A stretch of 64,000 nucleotides of DNA. Origin: Curtobacterium sp. ISL-83 (lineage in GTDB: Bacteria > Actinomycetota > Actinomycetes > Actinomycetales > Microbacteriaceae). Location of the stretch: contig NZ_JAGGPH010000016.1 of the NCBI RefSeq assembly GCF_018613895.1, positions 124,001 through 188,000 on the forward strand, read 5' to 3'. Positions 8,188 to 21,412 of this stretch are shown in pieces. Both the position numbers and the translations under genes were made by a program. The stretch's first letter is position 1, and each line of letters starts with the position of its first letter. The notes below the pieces were generated by a model. It saw nothing but the letters and a program-made list of their open reading frames with translations, was not told the origin of the DNA and searched no databases.

Positions 8188-9207
8188 TCAGCGTGCCTCG
8201 CCGCGTCGAGCGATGGTGCGGACCATGACCTCGAGCGCGTAGTGCGCATCGCGCGACCCGCCCTTCACCGCGGTGTCGGCCTCGGCGATGCTGGTGATCG
8301 CGTTCGCCAGGCCGGCCTCGCTCCAACCGGCGACGTCGCGCTGTGCTCGCTGCACCTGCCACGGCGCCATGCCGAGGGCTGACGCCGCCTGCCCGCTGGG
8401 GCCACGGAACGCGCTGACCTTCGCCATCGTGCGGATCTTGCTCGCGAAGGCGGCGACGATCGGGACCGGGGCTTCGCCCGTGGCGAGGGCGTGCCGCAGC
8501 TCCACGATGGCGGGTGCCGAGCGTCCGGCCAGGGCGATGTCCGCCACCTTGAACGCGTTCGTCTCGACGCGGCCGCCGTAGTACTTGTCGACGACCTTGT
8601 CCGTGATCTCCTGCGCTTCGTCAGCGAGGAGCTGTCGGCACGCCGCGGCGAGTTCGGCCAGGTCGTCCGCAAACGCTGTGACGAGCGTCCGGACCGCGGA
8701 CGGCGCGATCTTGCGACGGGCAGCGCGGAACTCGGCGTTGACGAATTCGATGCGGTCGGTCTCGCGCTTGAGTTCGTCGCACACGACCTCGATCCCACCG
8801 CCCACCCCGCTGCGGATCGTGTCGAGCAGCTTCTTGCCCCGCATCCCACCGCCGTGGCGGAGCACGAGCGTGACGTCGTCCGCCGCGGCCCCGAGGTACG
8901 CGATGGTCTCGGTGATGAACGCGTCGGTGCACTTCTCGACGTTGGTCACGCGCACGAGCCGCGGTTCGCCGAAGAGCGACGGGCTCGCGAGGGTCGCGAG
9001 CAACCCGGGAGCGTACTGGTCGGCTTCGAGGTCGTGGACCTCGAGCGCGGGGTCCTCGCCGACGAGCAGGTCGCGGAGCACACTGCTCGCCCGCTCGGCC
9101 AGGAACTGTTCCGGCCCGGTGATGAGCACGACCGGCGACGGCCGGATGCCCGACCACGGGACCTGGTCGATCTTCGCGGCGGCGCGCGCGGGCTTCTTGG
9201 CGGGCAT
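8188..9207 (-). CDS. holA: DNA polymerase III subunit delta (HolA)
   Basis: The delta subunit of the clamp loader, which opens the beta sliding clamp during replication. The 339-residue protein starts MPAKKPARAAAK at the ATG 9205-9207, which has a good GGAAGGAACGC ribosome site. The PVVLITGPEQFLAERA segment is the degenerate P-loop region of delta, and LFGEPRLVRVTNVEK is the segment expected to contact the clamp. The C-terminal collar domain (from about residue 200) contains KIRTMAKVSAFRG and the tail HYALEVMVRTIARR. The gene order comEA-comEC-holA-rpsT (rpsT inverted) is a conserved actinobacterial arrangement. Confidence 0.93.
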   Translation of the reverse strand: MPAKKPARAAAKIDQVPWSGIRPSPVVLITGPEQFLAERASSVLRDLLVGEDPALEVHDLEADQYAPGLLATLASPSLFGEPRLVRVTNVEKCTDAFITETIAYLGAAADDVTLVLRHGGGMRGKKLLDTIRSGVGGGIEVVCDELKRETDRIEFVNAEFRAARRKIAPSAVRTLVTAFADDLAELAAACRQLLADEAQEITDKVVDKYYGGRVETNAFKVADIALAGRSAPAIVELRHALATGEAPVPIVAAFASKIRTMAKVSAFRGPSGQAASALGMAPWQVQRAQRDVAGWSEAGLANAITSIAEADTAVKGGSRDAHYALEVMVRTIARRGEAR

Positions 9208-9236
9208 GCGTTCCTTCCGGTGGTGCTCCCTCGATC

Positions 9237-11575
9237 CTACGGGCGGCCGCCGACGATCCGCGTTCGGTACAGATGCGGACGGCTCCGTCGGCACCGGCAC
9301 GGACGACGACCGTCCCCTGCCGGTCCGTCCGGAACGCCGTCGTCCCCGCGGCGCGGAGCATGTCGAGCGCTCGCGTGGTGGGGTGGCCGTAGGTGTTGTC
9401 CGCGCCGACGCCGATGAGGCCGACGGGTGCGGCGACCTGCTCGTAGAGCGCCGGGTCCTGGTCGGCGGCCCCGTGGTGGGCCACCTTGACGACGTCGACC
9501 GGGTCGAGTCCGGTGGCCAGGAGCCGTCGTTGCGCCGTCTCACCGAGGTCGCCGAGCAGGAGTGACGACACGCACCCGACGCACCCGTGGCCGGGGTCGG
9601 TCCGGAGCACGACGCTCGCGGCGTTCCCCGCCGCGACGTCACCGCTCGACGGCCAGAGCACCCGCCACGTCAGCGGCCCGAGCTCTCCCGACACCCCCGC
9701 CGATCCGCGACGCACGTCGACTCCGGCGTGCTGGAGGTCGCGGACGATGCGTTCGTCGGCAGCACGTCCCGTCGGACCCACGAGCGCGGTCCTCACGGAC
9801 CCGGCGACCGTGCCGACGGCACCGACGTGGTCACGGTCGAAGTGCGTCAGGACGAGCAGGTCGATCCGCTCCACGCCGAGCAGGTCCAGGCAGGCGTGGA
9901 GTCGCTCGGGATCGTCGCCGGTGTCGACCAGTCCGATGGCGTTGCCGCCGCGGAGCAGGATTGCGTCGCCCTGTCCGACGTCGCAGGCCGCGATCGACCA
10001 GTCGTCGGGGATGCTCCCCCGCGCGACGACGACGGGGAGCGCCACGCTCGCTACGCCGATCACGACGACCGCGCCGGCGGCGAGGACCAACCACCGACGG
10101 AGCATCCCGGTGACCAGGACGGCGACGGCGACGGCGACACTGACCCCGGCCGCCGCGGCGACGCCGATCCCGTCACCCGGCCAGGGTGCCGACGCGAACG
10201 GGAGCTTCGCCGCCGTGTGTGCGACGACGCCGATGGCGCTCGCGGGGGCCCAGGCGACACCGGCCAACACCGAGGCGCCGTCCGGCCACACGGGAGCCAG
10301 CAGGCACGCACCGAGCCCGATCACGGTCACCACCGGCGCGAGCGGCTCGGTGAGCAGGTTCGCGGGCACGGCGTAGGTCGGCAGCGCAGCAGCCAGCGGG
10401 ATGGTGGCCGGCCAGCACGCGAGCTGCGCCGACACCGGGACCGCGAGCACGGCCGCGAACGGCTTCCACACCCACTTCCCGACGAGGTCGGCCAGGGGCG
10501 GCCCGAGCACGACGATCCCGCTGGTGGCCAGCACCGACAGGGTGAACGCGAACGACCGGGCGGTCCACGGGTCGACGACGAGCATGCCGACCACGGCCAG
10601 CGCGATGACCGGCACGCCGCGCACGGGTCGCCCGGTGAGGTGCACCACGAGCACGATGACGGCCATCACGGTCGCCCGCACGATCGACGGATCGGGACGG
10701 ACGAGCACGACGAACGCGAGGAGCAGGGCGACCGCCACGGCGGCACGGATCACCCGCGGGAGCCCGCACGCGCGCCCGAGGACCACGACGAGTGCCACGA
10801 TCACGGCGCAGTTCGAGCCGGACACCGCGGTCAGGTGTGTCAGGGCGGCGGTCTCCATCGCGGCCTGCGTGTCCTCGTCGAGTCCGCTCCGGTCACCGAT
10901 CGCGAGTCCACGGAGCAAGGACGCACCGGGTTCCGGCAGGGCCGACGAGACGCGGACGAACGCTTGCCGGGCGCGATCCGTGGCCGCCAGGAACCCGGTG
11001 GGCGGCTGCGTCCGTGGGGTTCCGCGGAGGAACACCACGAACGCCGTGGGCGACCCGGGGTCGTCGGGCTGCACCGTGGCACGGCCGGCGAGTGACGACC
11101 CGGCCGCGACCGTCCGCGGTCGGTCTGACGAGTCGGCCGCCGGCACCACCCGCACGGGCACCCGGAGCGCCGCCGCACCACCCGCGCCGACCGCACCCTC
11201 GACGGCCCGCAGCGTCCCGAGCACGGATCGGTCGCGCGGGGTCAGGTCGCGGTCGAGCGTCAGCTGCACCCCGACGGCACCCGGGCCGATCGACCGTACG
11301 GCGTCGGGCTGCCGCCGGACCTCCCCGACGCCGATCGCCACCGCCACGAGCGCGACGAGCGCCGCAGCCGTCAGGACGAGCGCGACCAGCACCCGCACGG
11401 TGTCGGGTCCCGAGCGCACCGCCCACAGCACGAGCGCGGCTCCCACGACGATGACGGCCCCGACGACCACGGTGGGGACCGCGGCCCGCGGCTGGCCGAC
11501 GAGCAGCGCGGCGGCGAGCCACGCACACGCTGCCGGGAGCGCGATCCGCGTGTCGGAACCGGTCACCCCGCTCAC
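9237..11575 (-). CDS. comEC: ComEC/Rec2 DNA-uptake channel protein, apparent lost stop near 3' end
   Basis: Membrane channel that passes single-stranded DNA into the cytoplasm in competent bacteria. The GTG start at 11573-11575 overlaps the ancestral comEA stop. An N-terminal pair of helices is followed by a DUF4131-like loop, then the Competence domain with many membrane helices (GLAIGDRSGL, LTAVSGSNCAVI). The C-terminal metallo-beta-lactamase-like domain has LLVLTHFDRDHVGA and VVKVAHHGA. The family-like sequence ends around 9260, but as sequenced the frame then runs without a stop to 8621, through holA in another frame. A one-base shift would end it at TAG 9237-9239, which is the boundary I use; the span is therefore not a multiple of three. 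Confidence 0.8.
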
Positions 11576-12602
11576 ACGCGCACCCGGTCGCGCAACTCTG
11601 CGAAGCGGGTGTCACCGATCCCGCTCACGTCGAGCAGGTCCTCCACGGCTCGGAACCCACCGTGCTCGTCACGCCACGCGATGATCCGACCGCCAGCGAC
11701 GGGCCGATGCCCGGCAGCGTCTCGAGGGCTGCCTGGTCGGCGGTGTTCAGGTCGACGACGCCGGTCGGCGCCCCGGCCGTACCCGCCCCTCCGGGCGCCC
11801 CGGCAGCCCCGGACGCGCTCGTCGAAGATCCCGTCGTGCCCGCCCCTCCGGACACCGGGCCGAGCGCCTGCGGGACCTCGGCCTCGCCGACCCGCGGCAC
11901 GTACAACCGCTCGCCGTCCTCGAGGACGCGGGCCAGGTTCAGCCGTGTGAGATCCGCTTCGGCCACCGCGCCACCGGCCCGCGTGAGCGCGTCCTGCACC
12001 CGGCTGCCGACCGGCAGGTCGACGACTCCGGCGTGGGCCACCGCGCCGAGCACGTGCACGACCACGGTGGCGGGGGCCGTCGCCGCGGCCGTCGGTGCCG
12101 CCGAACGCGCTGGACCGTCGGCGGCCCCTGGTGACGCAGGCCGGGGCGTCTCCCCCGAAGCCGTCACGGTCGGCGCTCCGGTCACGACGACACCGTCACC
12201 GCCAGCACCCGAGGACCCCGCGCCGAGTGCCACGACCACGAGTGCGATCGCCAGGACGACGCCGCCGAGGACGACCGCCGCACGGGGCGAGAGCGCGAGG
12301 CGGCCGGACAGTCCCGACGTGACCGGTTCCCCGGCGGCGGCAGCCCCGGCGCCCGAGCCGACCGGGCCAGCGACGAGCGGCGCGCCCGCCCCCAAGGCGG
12401 CCGGCAGCAAGTCGTGCAGCGCCCCCGGCAGCACGACCTCGACGCGCTCCTCCGGCCCACCCGCCACAGCGCCGCCGAGGCCGACGACGTCCCCGAAGCT
12501 CCCGTCGTCCCCGAAGCTCCCGCCGCCAGCGAGTGGCCCGGGCACCGGCTGCGAGACGGACGACCTCGACGACGGACCGGACGGGGGCCATGGCGACGAC
12601 AT
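11572..12602 (-). pseudogene. comEA: comEA competence DNA receptor, frameshifted in the second half of the helix-hairpin-helix domain
   Basis: Membrane-anchored double-stranded DNA receptor for uptake. Visible parts, in order: a Gly/Pro-rich N-terminus, one membrane helix (AAVVLGGVVLAIALVVVALG), an Ala/Pro/Thr linker, a SLBB domain (VVVHVLGAVAHAGVVDLP to ERLYVPRVGE), a low-complexity spacer, and the first HhH (VDLNTADQAALETLPGIGPS). After PSLA the frame changes and stops at 11625. One base later, the minus strand reads RIIAWRDEHGGFRAVEDLL, then DVSGIGDTRFAELRDRV and a TGA at 11572-11574 that overlaps the comEC start. A single base is missing at about 11688-11694. The ATG at 12600-12602 is the likelier start; 12647 is also open. 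Confidence 0.75.
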
Positions 12603-12742
12603 GCCCGGAACGCTACGGAGCCCGACCACCCGGCCGGGCCCCGTCACCGCGAGCTGTGGAGAGCTCGGTCACCGCCCCCGCTGTGCAGGAACGACGCGCG
12701 CACGTTGCACGCGACCACGCAGCCCACGCAGCCCGGGACGGA

Positions 12743-15298
<2,556 letters not shown>

Positions 15299-15488
15299 GG
15301 AACTCTCAATCGGTCTGGAGGCACGGCTCACGCCCGTCGGGCATGGTCCGGTTGTCAAGATTACAAGCCGGGAGGCTCGCCCCGCGCCGTCGTGACGGCT
15401 CACGTGCCGCAGACGGTCGGCTCCCGCCCCGCAGATGCCCCGGGTCGCACGCCGCGGGTCCCAGGACCCCGGTCCACCGACGGCGGGT

Positions 15489-17186
15489 TCAGGCGTCGAC
15501 GAGCCGGCCGTCCCGCATCCGCAGGGACCGGTCGACCAGGTCACGTGCGACCGGGACGTGCGACACGATCACGACCGAACGACCAGCCGCACGCGCGGTG
15601 GTCACCAGATCCCGCAGCACGGTGTCGCCGAGGTCGGGGTCGATGTCCGCGGTCGGTTCGTCGAGCACGAGCACGGGGAACGCGTGCAACAGCGCCCGCG
15701 CGAGTGCGAGCCGGTGCGCCTGTCCGCCGGAGACCAGCACGCCCCGCTCCCCCACGGAGGCGTCGAGGCCGCCGCGACGCGCGAGCCAGTCACCGAGCCC
15801 GACCCGCTCCAGGACGGCGACCAGGTCGTCGTCGGTCGCGGACTCCCGGGCGAACAGCAGGTTCTGCCGCACCGACTGGTCGAACACGAACGGGTCCTGC
15901 TCGATGAGCCCGACGCGGGCACGGACGGCGTCCGGGTGCAGGTCCTTCGCGGAGACCCCGTCGATCGTGTACGTGCCGTCGTGGTCCACGAACCGGACCA
16001 GGGCGTCGACGAGCGTCGACTTGCCGGCGCCGCTCGGTCCCTCGAGCACGACGACCTCGCCGGGGAGCAGCTCGAACGAGACACCGTCGACCGCCGGACG
16101 GTCCGCGCCCGGCCACCGCACCGAGAGGTCGCGGACCGCGATCGTCACAGGGCCGTCGACCACCAGGGACTCCGGGTCGGCCGGTCCATCGGGCTCGGCG
16201 ACGATGCCGGCGGGCGCCTCGGCGGGCACGACGGTCTCGATGCGCTCGGCCGCCGCACGCACCCGTCGGGAGGTCAGGACCGCGAGCGGCACCGCTCCGA
16301 CGACGTCGAACAGGGCGAGCGGCACGAAGACCGCGAGTGCCCAGAGCGGCCCGTCGAGTGCGCCCGACACCACCGAGGGCGCCCCGACCGCCAGGATGCC
16401 GATCACCGCGGCCCCGCCGACGAGTCCGACGAGCGCACCCACCAGGGACTCCACGCTGCCGCGCCGCCGGACCGCCCGGGTCACGTCGGCGTCGAGCCGG
16501 GCGAGGTGCGCGAGCCGCTCGTCGAGGGTGCCGTACGCCGCGAAGACGTCGAGCGTCCGAACGGTGTCGAGGACCAGGTCGGCGAGGTGTCCCCGCGCAG
16601 CCGCGGTGGCCCGGTCGGACTGCTCGGCGATCGCGCGCGTGGCGATCGTGCCCACGAGCCCCGCGACGACCAGCGCCAGGAGCAGCACGAGTGCGGCGGG
16701 GACCGAGACGATCGCGACGGCCACCACGGAGAGCACGGCCACGGTCGCGGCGGACACCAGGGGCCCGACGACCCGGATCGGCAGGTCCTGCAGCCGGTCG
16801 GTGTCGGTCACGAGCCGGGTGAGCAGGTCACCGCGCCCGGTCGCGCCGAGGCCCGTCGGCGCGACGGACGAGAGCCGCCGGTACATCTCGGTGCGGACGA
16901 CGGCGAGCTGTCGGAACGATGCGTCGTGGCCCGCGAGCCGGTCGACGTACCGCAGGGCCGCGCGGCCAAGCGCGAACGCCCGCACCCCGACCATCACCAG
17001 CGTCAGGTACAGGATCGGCGGGTGCTCCGCGGCCCGCGTGATCAGGTAGCCGCTCGCGGCCAGGAGCGCCACCGCGCACACGGCGCTCAGCGCGCCGGCG
17101 GCGACCGCCTTCGCCCAGCCGGCACCGCGTGGCACGGCGAGCCACAGGACGGACGTGGACCGGGCCTCCCGGCCGGCCGCGCTCAT
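15489..17186 (-). CDS. cydC: CydC subunit of the CydDC cysteine/glutathione exporter
   Basis: ABC transporter half needed to assemble cytochrome bd, exporting reductant to the outside. The 565 residues comprise six hydrophobic stretches in the first 300 residues and then a complete nucleotide-binding domain. That domain has Walker [11 protein letters not shown]-loop GLIEQDPF, signature VSGGQ, Walker [13 protein letters not shown] and switch His in VIVSHVP. It overlaps cydD by four bases and is the last gene of cydA-cydB-cydD-cydC, so it is surely co-transcribed. The assignment of C versus D rests on this order; both halves look alike. Confidence 0.92.
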   Translation of the reverse strand: MSAAGREARSTSVLWLAVPRGAGWAKAVAAGALSAVCAVALLAASGYLITRAAEHPPILYLTLVMVGVRAFALGRAALRYVDRLAGHDASFRQLAVVRTEMYRRLSSVAPTGLGATGRGDLLTRLVTDTDRLQDLPIRVVGPLVSAATVAVLSVVAVAIVSVPAALVLLLALVVAGLVGTIATRAIAEQSDRATAAARGHLADLVLDTVRTLDVFAAYGTLDERLAHLARLDADVTRAVRRRGSVESLVGALVGLVGGAAVIGILAVGAPSVVSGALDGPLWALAVFVPLALFDVVGAVPLAVLTSRRVRAAAERIETVVPAEAPAGIVAEPDGPADPESLVVDGPVTIAVRDLSVRWPGADRPAVDGVSFELLPGEVVVLEGPSGAGKSTLVDALVRFVDHDGTYTIDGVSAKDLHPDAVRARVGLIEQDPFVFDQSVRQNLLFARESATDDDLVAVLERVGLGDWLARRGGLDASVGERGVLVSGGQAHRLALARALLHAFPVLVLDEPTADIDPDLGDTVLRDLVTTARAAGRSVVIVSHVPVARDLVDRSLRMRDGRLVDA

Positions 17187-18838
17187 GCCGCGGCTCCGCG
17201 CTCACCGGACACCGAGGCGGACACCGCGACGCCGCCGCCGGTCCGGACGTCCACCCGGAGGTCCCCGACGGCCACGACCGCGGGTCGGTGGCTCGCGACG
17301 ACGACCACGGCACCTGCAGCCGCGAGCGCGCGGATCGCGGCGATGACGTGGGCTTCCGCGTCGGGGTCGAGGGCCGACGTCGGCTCGTCGAGCAGGACCA
17401 GGGGGGTCCGGACCCGTCGGGCCCGGTACAGGGCGCGGGCGACCGCGACGCGTTGCGCCTGGCCGCCGGACAGTCCGGCACCGGCTGCTCCGACCGGGAG
17501 GCCCGGCTCGACTCCCAGCCCGGCGTCGCGGAGCGCGGTCCGCACGTCGGCGTCGTCGGGGGTCGCGCTGAGCGCGACGTTCTCGGCGACCGTCCCGCGG
17601 ACGAGCCGCGGGCGCTGGTCCGCCCACGTCACGCGATCGGCTGCGGGCCCGCTCCCGGGGAGCACGACGGTGCCCTCGTGCGGCAGGACCCCACGGATCG
17701 CGGCGATGAGGCTCGACTTGCCCGAGCCGCTCGGCCCGGCGAGGACGACGATCGCGCCGGCGGGGGCCCGGAGGTCCACCGGGCCGATGACCGCGTCGGG
17801 GCGTCGGACGAGCAGCCCGTCGAGCTCGAGGGCCGTGCTGGCGGGTTCGACCACGGTGGTCGTCGCGGCCGCGGTCTCGTCGTCGAGGACGTCGAGCACG
17901 GCGGCCGAGGCCTCGACGCCGTCCTGTGCGGCGTGGAAGTCCGCACCGACCTGCCGGATCGGGGCGAACGCCTCGGGGGCGAGCACGAGCACGAACATCG
18001 CGGCCCCGAGCCCGAGGGACCCGTCGACCAGGCGGATGCCGATCGACACCGCGACCAGGGCCACGGACAGGCTGGCGGCGAGTTCGAGCGCGAAGCCGCT
18101 CACGAAGGACAGCCGCAGGACCGCGATCGTGCCGCGTCGGTACTCGTCGGTCAGCGTGCTGATCCGGCCGACCTGCCGACGGGCGCGGCCGAACACCTTG
18201 AGTGTCGCGAGCCCCTCCACCGCCTCGGTGAACCCGCCGCCGAGCCGGGCCAGCGCGTCGGCTTGCCGGCGCTGCAGCGACTGCGTGGCGAGTCCGATCA
18301 GGATCATGAACACCGGGATCACGGGCAGGGCGCAGAGGACGATGATCCCGCTCGTCAGGTCACCGAAGCCGATGGCGACCAGGAGCACCGGTGTGGCGAC
18401 CGCCGTGAGCGCGAGCTGCGGCAGGTACCGCCCGAAGTAGGCGTCGAGTGCGTCCAGCCCGGGTCCCAGCGTCGTGGCGAACCCCGCGCTCGAGCGCCCG
18501 GCGAGCCACTCGGGGCCCCGGTCGGCCGCCCGCGCCAGGACCGTCGCTCGGAGCTCGCTCTTCACCCGCGCCGCGGCACGGGCCGCGAGGTCGTCGGTGG
18601 CCCACGCCGCGGCCGCCCGGACGAGGACGGCCACGGCGAGGAGCGCCAACGCCTGGACGAACGTCGGCGGGAGCGAGCCGTGCCCGACGGCGTCGACGCC
18701 GAGCGTCACGGCCGCCGCGATCCCCCAGGCGATGGCGATCGTCGCCACCGTCCGGACCAGGCCGGTGCCGGCGGCGGCCAGCACGAAGCCGCGCGCCGTC
18801 CGGGACAGGCGCAGGAGCCGCGGGTCGAGGGGCTTCAC
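17183..18838 (-). CDS. cydD: CydD subunit of the CydDC cysteine/glutathione exporter
   Basis: Partner of CydC in the heterodimeric ABC exporter required for cytochrome bd maturation. In its 551 residues the membrane domain occupies about 1-310 and includes the coupling segment FTEAVEGLATLKVFGRARRQ. The ATPase domain carries Walker A GPSGSGKSS, signature LSGGQAQRVAVARAL, Walker B LVLLDEPTSALD and H-loop VVVASHRP. The stop overlaps the cydC start (ATGA type). Nine bases separate it from cydB. Confidence 0.93.
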   Translation of the reverse strand: MKPLDPRLLRLSRTARGFVLAAAGTGLVRTVATIAIAWGIAAAVTLGVDAVGHGSLPPTFVQALALLAVAVLVRAAAAWATDDLAARAAARVKSELRATVLARAADRGPEWLAGRSSAGFATTLGPGLDALDAYFGRYLPQLALTAVATPVLLVAIGFGDLTSGIIVLCALPVIPVFMILIGLATQSLQRRQADALARLGGGFTEAVEGLATLKVFGRARRQVGRISTLTDEYRRGTIAVLRLSFVSGFALELAASLSVALVAVSIGIRLVDGSLGLGAAMFVLVLAPEAFAPIRQVGADFHAAQDGVEASAAVLDVLDDETAAATTTVVEPASTALELDGLLVRRPDAVIGPVDLRAPAGAIVVLAGPSGSGKSSLIAAIRGVLPHEGTVVLPGSGPAADRVTWADQRPRLVRGTVAENVALSATPDDADVRTALRDAGLGVEPGLPVGAAGAGLSGGQAQRVAVARALYRARRVRTPLVLLDEPTSALDPDAEAHVIAAIRALAAAGAVVVVASHRPAVVAVGDLRVDVRTGGGVAVSASVSGERGAAA

Positions 18839-18847
18839 GGCCGGGCC

Positions 18848-19852
18848 CTAGTGCGCGGCCTGGGTGATCTGGGCCCGCGAGACACGCTTGCGGAACACCC
18901 AGTAGGTCCAGGCCTGGTAGGCGAACACGAGGGGTACGAAGACCAGCGCGACCCAGCTCATCACCGTCAGCGTGTAGGTCCCGCTCGAGGCGTTGTACAC
19001 GTTCAGGCTGTTCGCGGGGTCGTTGGTGGCGGGCATGACGTCGGGGAAGACGGCCGTGAACATCGAGAGCACGATCGCCGCGATCGTCACCGCCATCAGC
19101 GTGAACGCCCGGCCCTCTCGTCCCCAGGCGGTGCAGAGCACGGCGAGCACGAGGGCCAGCGCCGCGACGACGGACAGGACGAGCGAGGTGGCGGTCGCCC
19201 GGACGAACGCCATGGACACGAGGAACACGGCACCGACCACGATCGTCAGGATGCCCGACCGCGTTGCCAGGCGCTTCGCACGCTCGCGGATCTCGCCCTC
19301 GGTCTTCAGCGCGACGAACACCACCCCGTGCGTGAAGAACACCAGCAGGGTGGTGCACCCCGCCAACAGCGCGAACGGGTTGAGCAGGTCGAACAGCGTG
19401 CCGGTGTAGTTGTGGCCGGCGTCCATCGGGATGCCGCGGACCACGTTGCCGAAGGCCACGCCCCACAGGAACGACGGCACCGCACTGCCGACCACGATCA
19501 TCAGGTCGAAGCGGCGCTTCCACGCGAGGTACTTGTTCTGGTGCCGGTACTCGAAGGAGACACCGCGCAGGATGAGCGCGGCCAGGATCAGCAGCAGCGC
19601 GAGGTAGAAGCCGGAGAACATCGTCGCGTACCACTCGGGGAACGCCGCGAACAGGCACGCACCGGCGACGATGACCCAGGTCTCGTTGAGGTCCCACACC
19701 GGGCCGATGGTGTTGATGAGCACGCGACGGTCGGTGTCGTCCCGGCCGAGGAACGGGAGGGACATCCCGACGCCGAAGTCGAAGCCGTCGAGGACGAAGT
19801 AGCCGACGAAGAAGACGCCGACGATCGCGAACCAGAGAACGGGCAGGTCCAT
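18848..19852 (-). CDS. cydB: Cytochrome bd ubiquinol/menaquinol oxidase subunit II
   Basis: Second membrane subunit of the bd-type terminal oxidase, which reduces oxygen with quinol electrons without pumping protons. The 334-residue protein has eight or nine hydrophobic segments. It begins MDLPVLWFAIVGVFFVGYFV, followed by LDGFDFGVGM and GPVWDLNETWVIVAG, both strongly conserved in CydB. The C-terminal stretch WVALVFVPLVFAYQAWTYWV is also typical. It lies 18 bp after cydA and 9 bp before cydD. Confidence 0.96.
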   Translation of the reverse strand: MDLPVLWFAIVGVFFVGYFVLDGFDFGVGMSLPFLGRDDTDRRVLINTIGPVWDLNETWVIVAGACLFAAFPEWYATMFSGFYLALLLILAALILRGVSFEYRHQNKYLAWKRRFDLMIVVGSAVPSFLWGVAFGNVVRGIPMDAGHNYTGTLFDLLNPFALLAGCTTLLVFFTHGVVFVALKTEGEIRERAKRLATRSGILTIVVGAVFLVSMAFVRATATSLVLSVVAALALVLAVLCTAWGREGRAFTLMAVTIAAIVLSMFTAVFPDVMPATNDPANSLNVYNASSGTYTLTVMSWVALVFVPLVFAYQAWTYWVFRKRVSRAQITQAAH

Positions 19853-19870
19853 GTCAGGCAGCTTCCATTG

Positions 19871-21283
19871 CTAGTAGACCGTCACTTCGTGCTTGACCTC
19901 GCCCGTCGCGGCGTCGACCTCGGCAGGAGCAGCCGGGCCCTCCTGGGCGACCTTCTTGATGAGCTTGAACTCGACCACCGCGAGCGATCCGTAGATGGCC
20001 GTGAACACCACCAGGGAGATGAGGACCTCGAGCCCCGTCACGTTCGGCGAGACCCCGTCCGCGGTCCGCAACAGCCCGAACACGAGCCACGGTTGCCGAC
20101 CCATCTCGGTGAAGATCCAGCCGACGATCATCGCGGCCATCGGGAGCGGGACGGACCACGTCGCGACGCGCCAGATCCAGCGCTGCGTCGGGAACCGGCC
20201 CTTCCGCGTCAGCCAGAGGCCGGCGAGCGAGATCGCCACCGCGCCGACGCCGAGGGCGATCATCCACCGGAAGGACCAGTAGGTGACCCAGATGATCGGC
20301 TTGTAGTTGCCGGGGCCGTACACGTGGCTGTACTGCGCCTGCAGGTCGTTGATGCCCTCGACGGTGCCGTTGAAGGTGTGCGTCGACAGGAACGAGAGCA
20401 GGTACGGCACACGGATCGAGAACAGCTCGTGGACGCCGTCCGGGGTGCCGAGCGTGAAGATCGAGAACGAGGCGTCCTTGCCGGTGGCGGTGTTGTAGAG
20501 CGCCTCCGCCGCGGCCATCTTCATCGGCTGCGTGTCGACCATCGTCAGGCCGAGCTGGTCGCCGGTCAGCACCGTGAGGGCCCCGGCGGCGAGCATCGTC
20601 CACATGCCGAACTTCAGCGCCGGCAGCATCGTCTCGAGGTTCTGGTTCCGAGCCAGGTGGTACGCGGCGACCGAGATGATCACCGCCGCTGCGACCATGA
20701 AGCACGCGAAGAGCGTGTGCGGGAAGGCGGCGAGGGCGACCTTGTTGCCGAGCACCGCCCAGATGTCGGTGAGTTCGGCCCGACCCTTCGCCGGGTTCAT
20801 CGCGAACCCGACCGGGTGCTGCATGAAGGCGTTGGCGGCGATGATGAAGTACGCCGACATGATCGTGCCCGCGCTCACGCACCAGATGCTCGCCAGGTGC
20901 AGTCCCTTGGGCAGGCGGTCCCACCCGAAGATCCAGATGCCGATGAACGCGGCCTCGAAGAAGAACGCCAGGATGCCCTCGAGCGCGAGCGGTGCCCCGA
21001 AGACGTCGCCGACGAACCGGGAGTAGTTGGACCAGTTCATGCCGAACTGGAACTCCTGCACGATGCCCGTGACGACCCCCATCGCGAAGTTGATGAGGAA
21101 GATCCGTCCGAAGAACCGGGTCAACTGCAGGTAGTGCGCGCGCCCCGTCCGGTACCAGGCGGTCTGGAACACGGCCACGACGACGGCCATGCCGATCGTC
21201 AGCGGGACGAAGACGAAGTGGTAAATGGTCGTGAGACCGAACTGCCACCGCGACAGGATGAGCGGATCGAGGAGGTCGTTCAT
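19871..21283 (-). CDS. cydA: Cytochrome bd oxidase subunit I
   Basis: Heme-bearing subunit of cytochrome bd. The 470 residues include the axial His in the first helix region (SRWQFGLTTIYHFVFVP), the quinone-site helix region EFQFGMNWSNYSRFVGD, EGILAFFFEA with the conserved Glu, and the GRQPW motif (EMGRQPWLVFG) near the C-terminal end of the core. The Q-loop is short, as in most actinobacterial and Bacillus enzymes rather than E. coli. It is the first gene of the cyd operon. About 130 bp upstream is the inverted repeat at 21413-21435, a plausible redox- or oxygen-responsive operator. Confidence 0.96.
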   Translation of the reverse strand: MNDLLDPLILSRWQFGLTTIYHFVFVPLTIGMAVVVAVFQTAWYRTGRAHYLQLTRFFGRIFLINFAMGVVTGIVQEFQFGMNWSNYSRFVGDVFGAPLALEGILAFFFEAAFIGIWIFGWDRLPKGLHLASIWCVSAGTIMSAYFIIAANAFMQHPVGFAMNPAKGRAELTDIWAVLGNKVALAAFPHTLFACFMVAAAVIISVAAYHLARNQNLETMLPALKFGMWTMLAAGALTVLTGDQLGLTMVDTQPMKMAAAEALYNTATGKDASFSIFTLGTPDGVHELFSIRVPYLLSFLSTHTFNGTVEGINDLQAQYSHVYGPGNYKPIIWVTYWSFRWMIALGVGAVAISLAGLWLTRKGRFPTQRWIWRVATWSVPLPMAAMIVGWIFTEMGRQPWLVFGLLRTADGVSPNVTGLEVLISLVVFTAIYGSLAVVEFKLIKKVAQEGPAAPAEVDAATGEVKHEVTVY

Positions 21284-21412
21284 GCGGCGCGTCCGTGTCG
21301 GCTCGCCGCGCGCTGTTCGTGCACGTCAGTTGCTTCCTGTGGAGGGGAACTTCTGCCTGTCACATCCATTGGGACGTCTCCACGGTACTGCGCTCGACCC
21401 CGTTTCGACAAC

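Noticed and set aside
15353..15375. TTGACA-like hexamer as a leuS promoter
   Set aside because: A TTGACA is present on the minus strand, but no acceptable -10 lies 16-18 bp downstream, so I did not annotate it as a feature.
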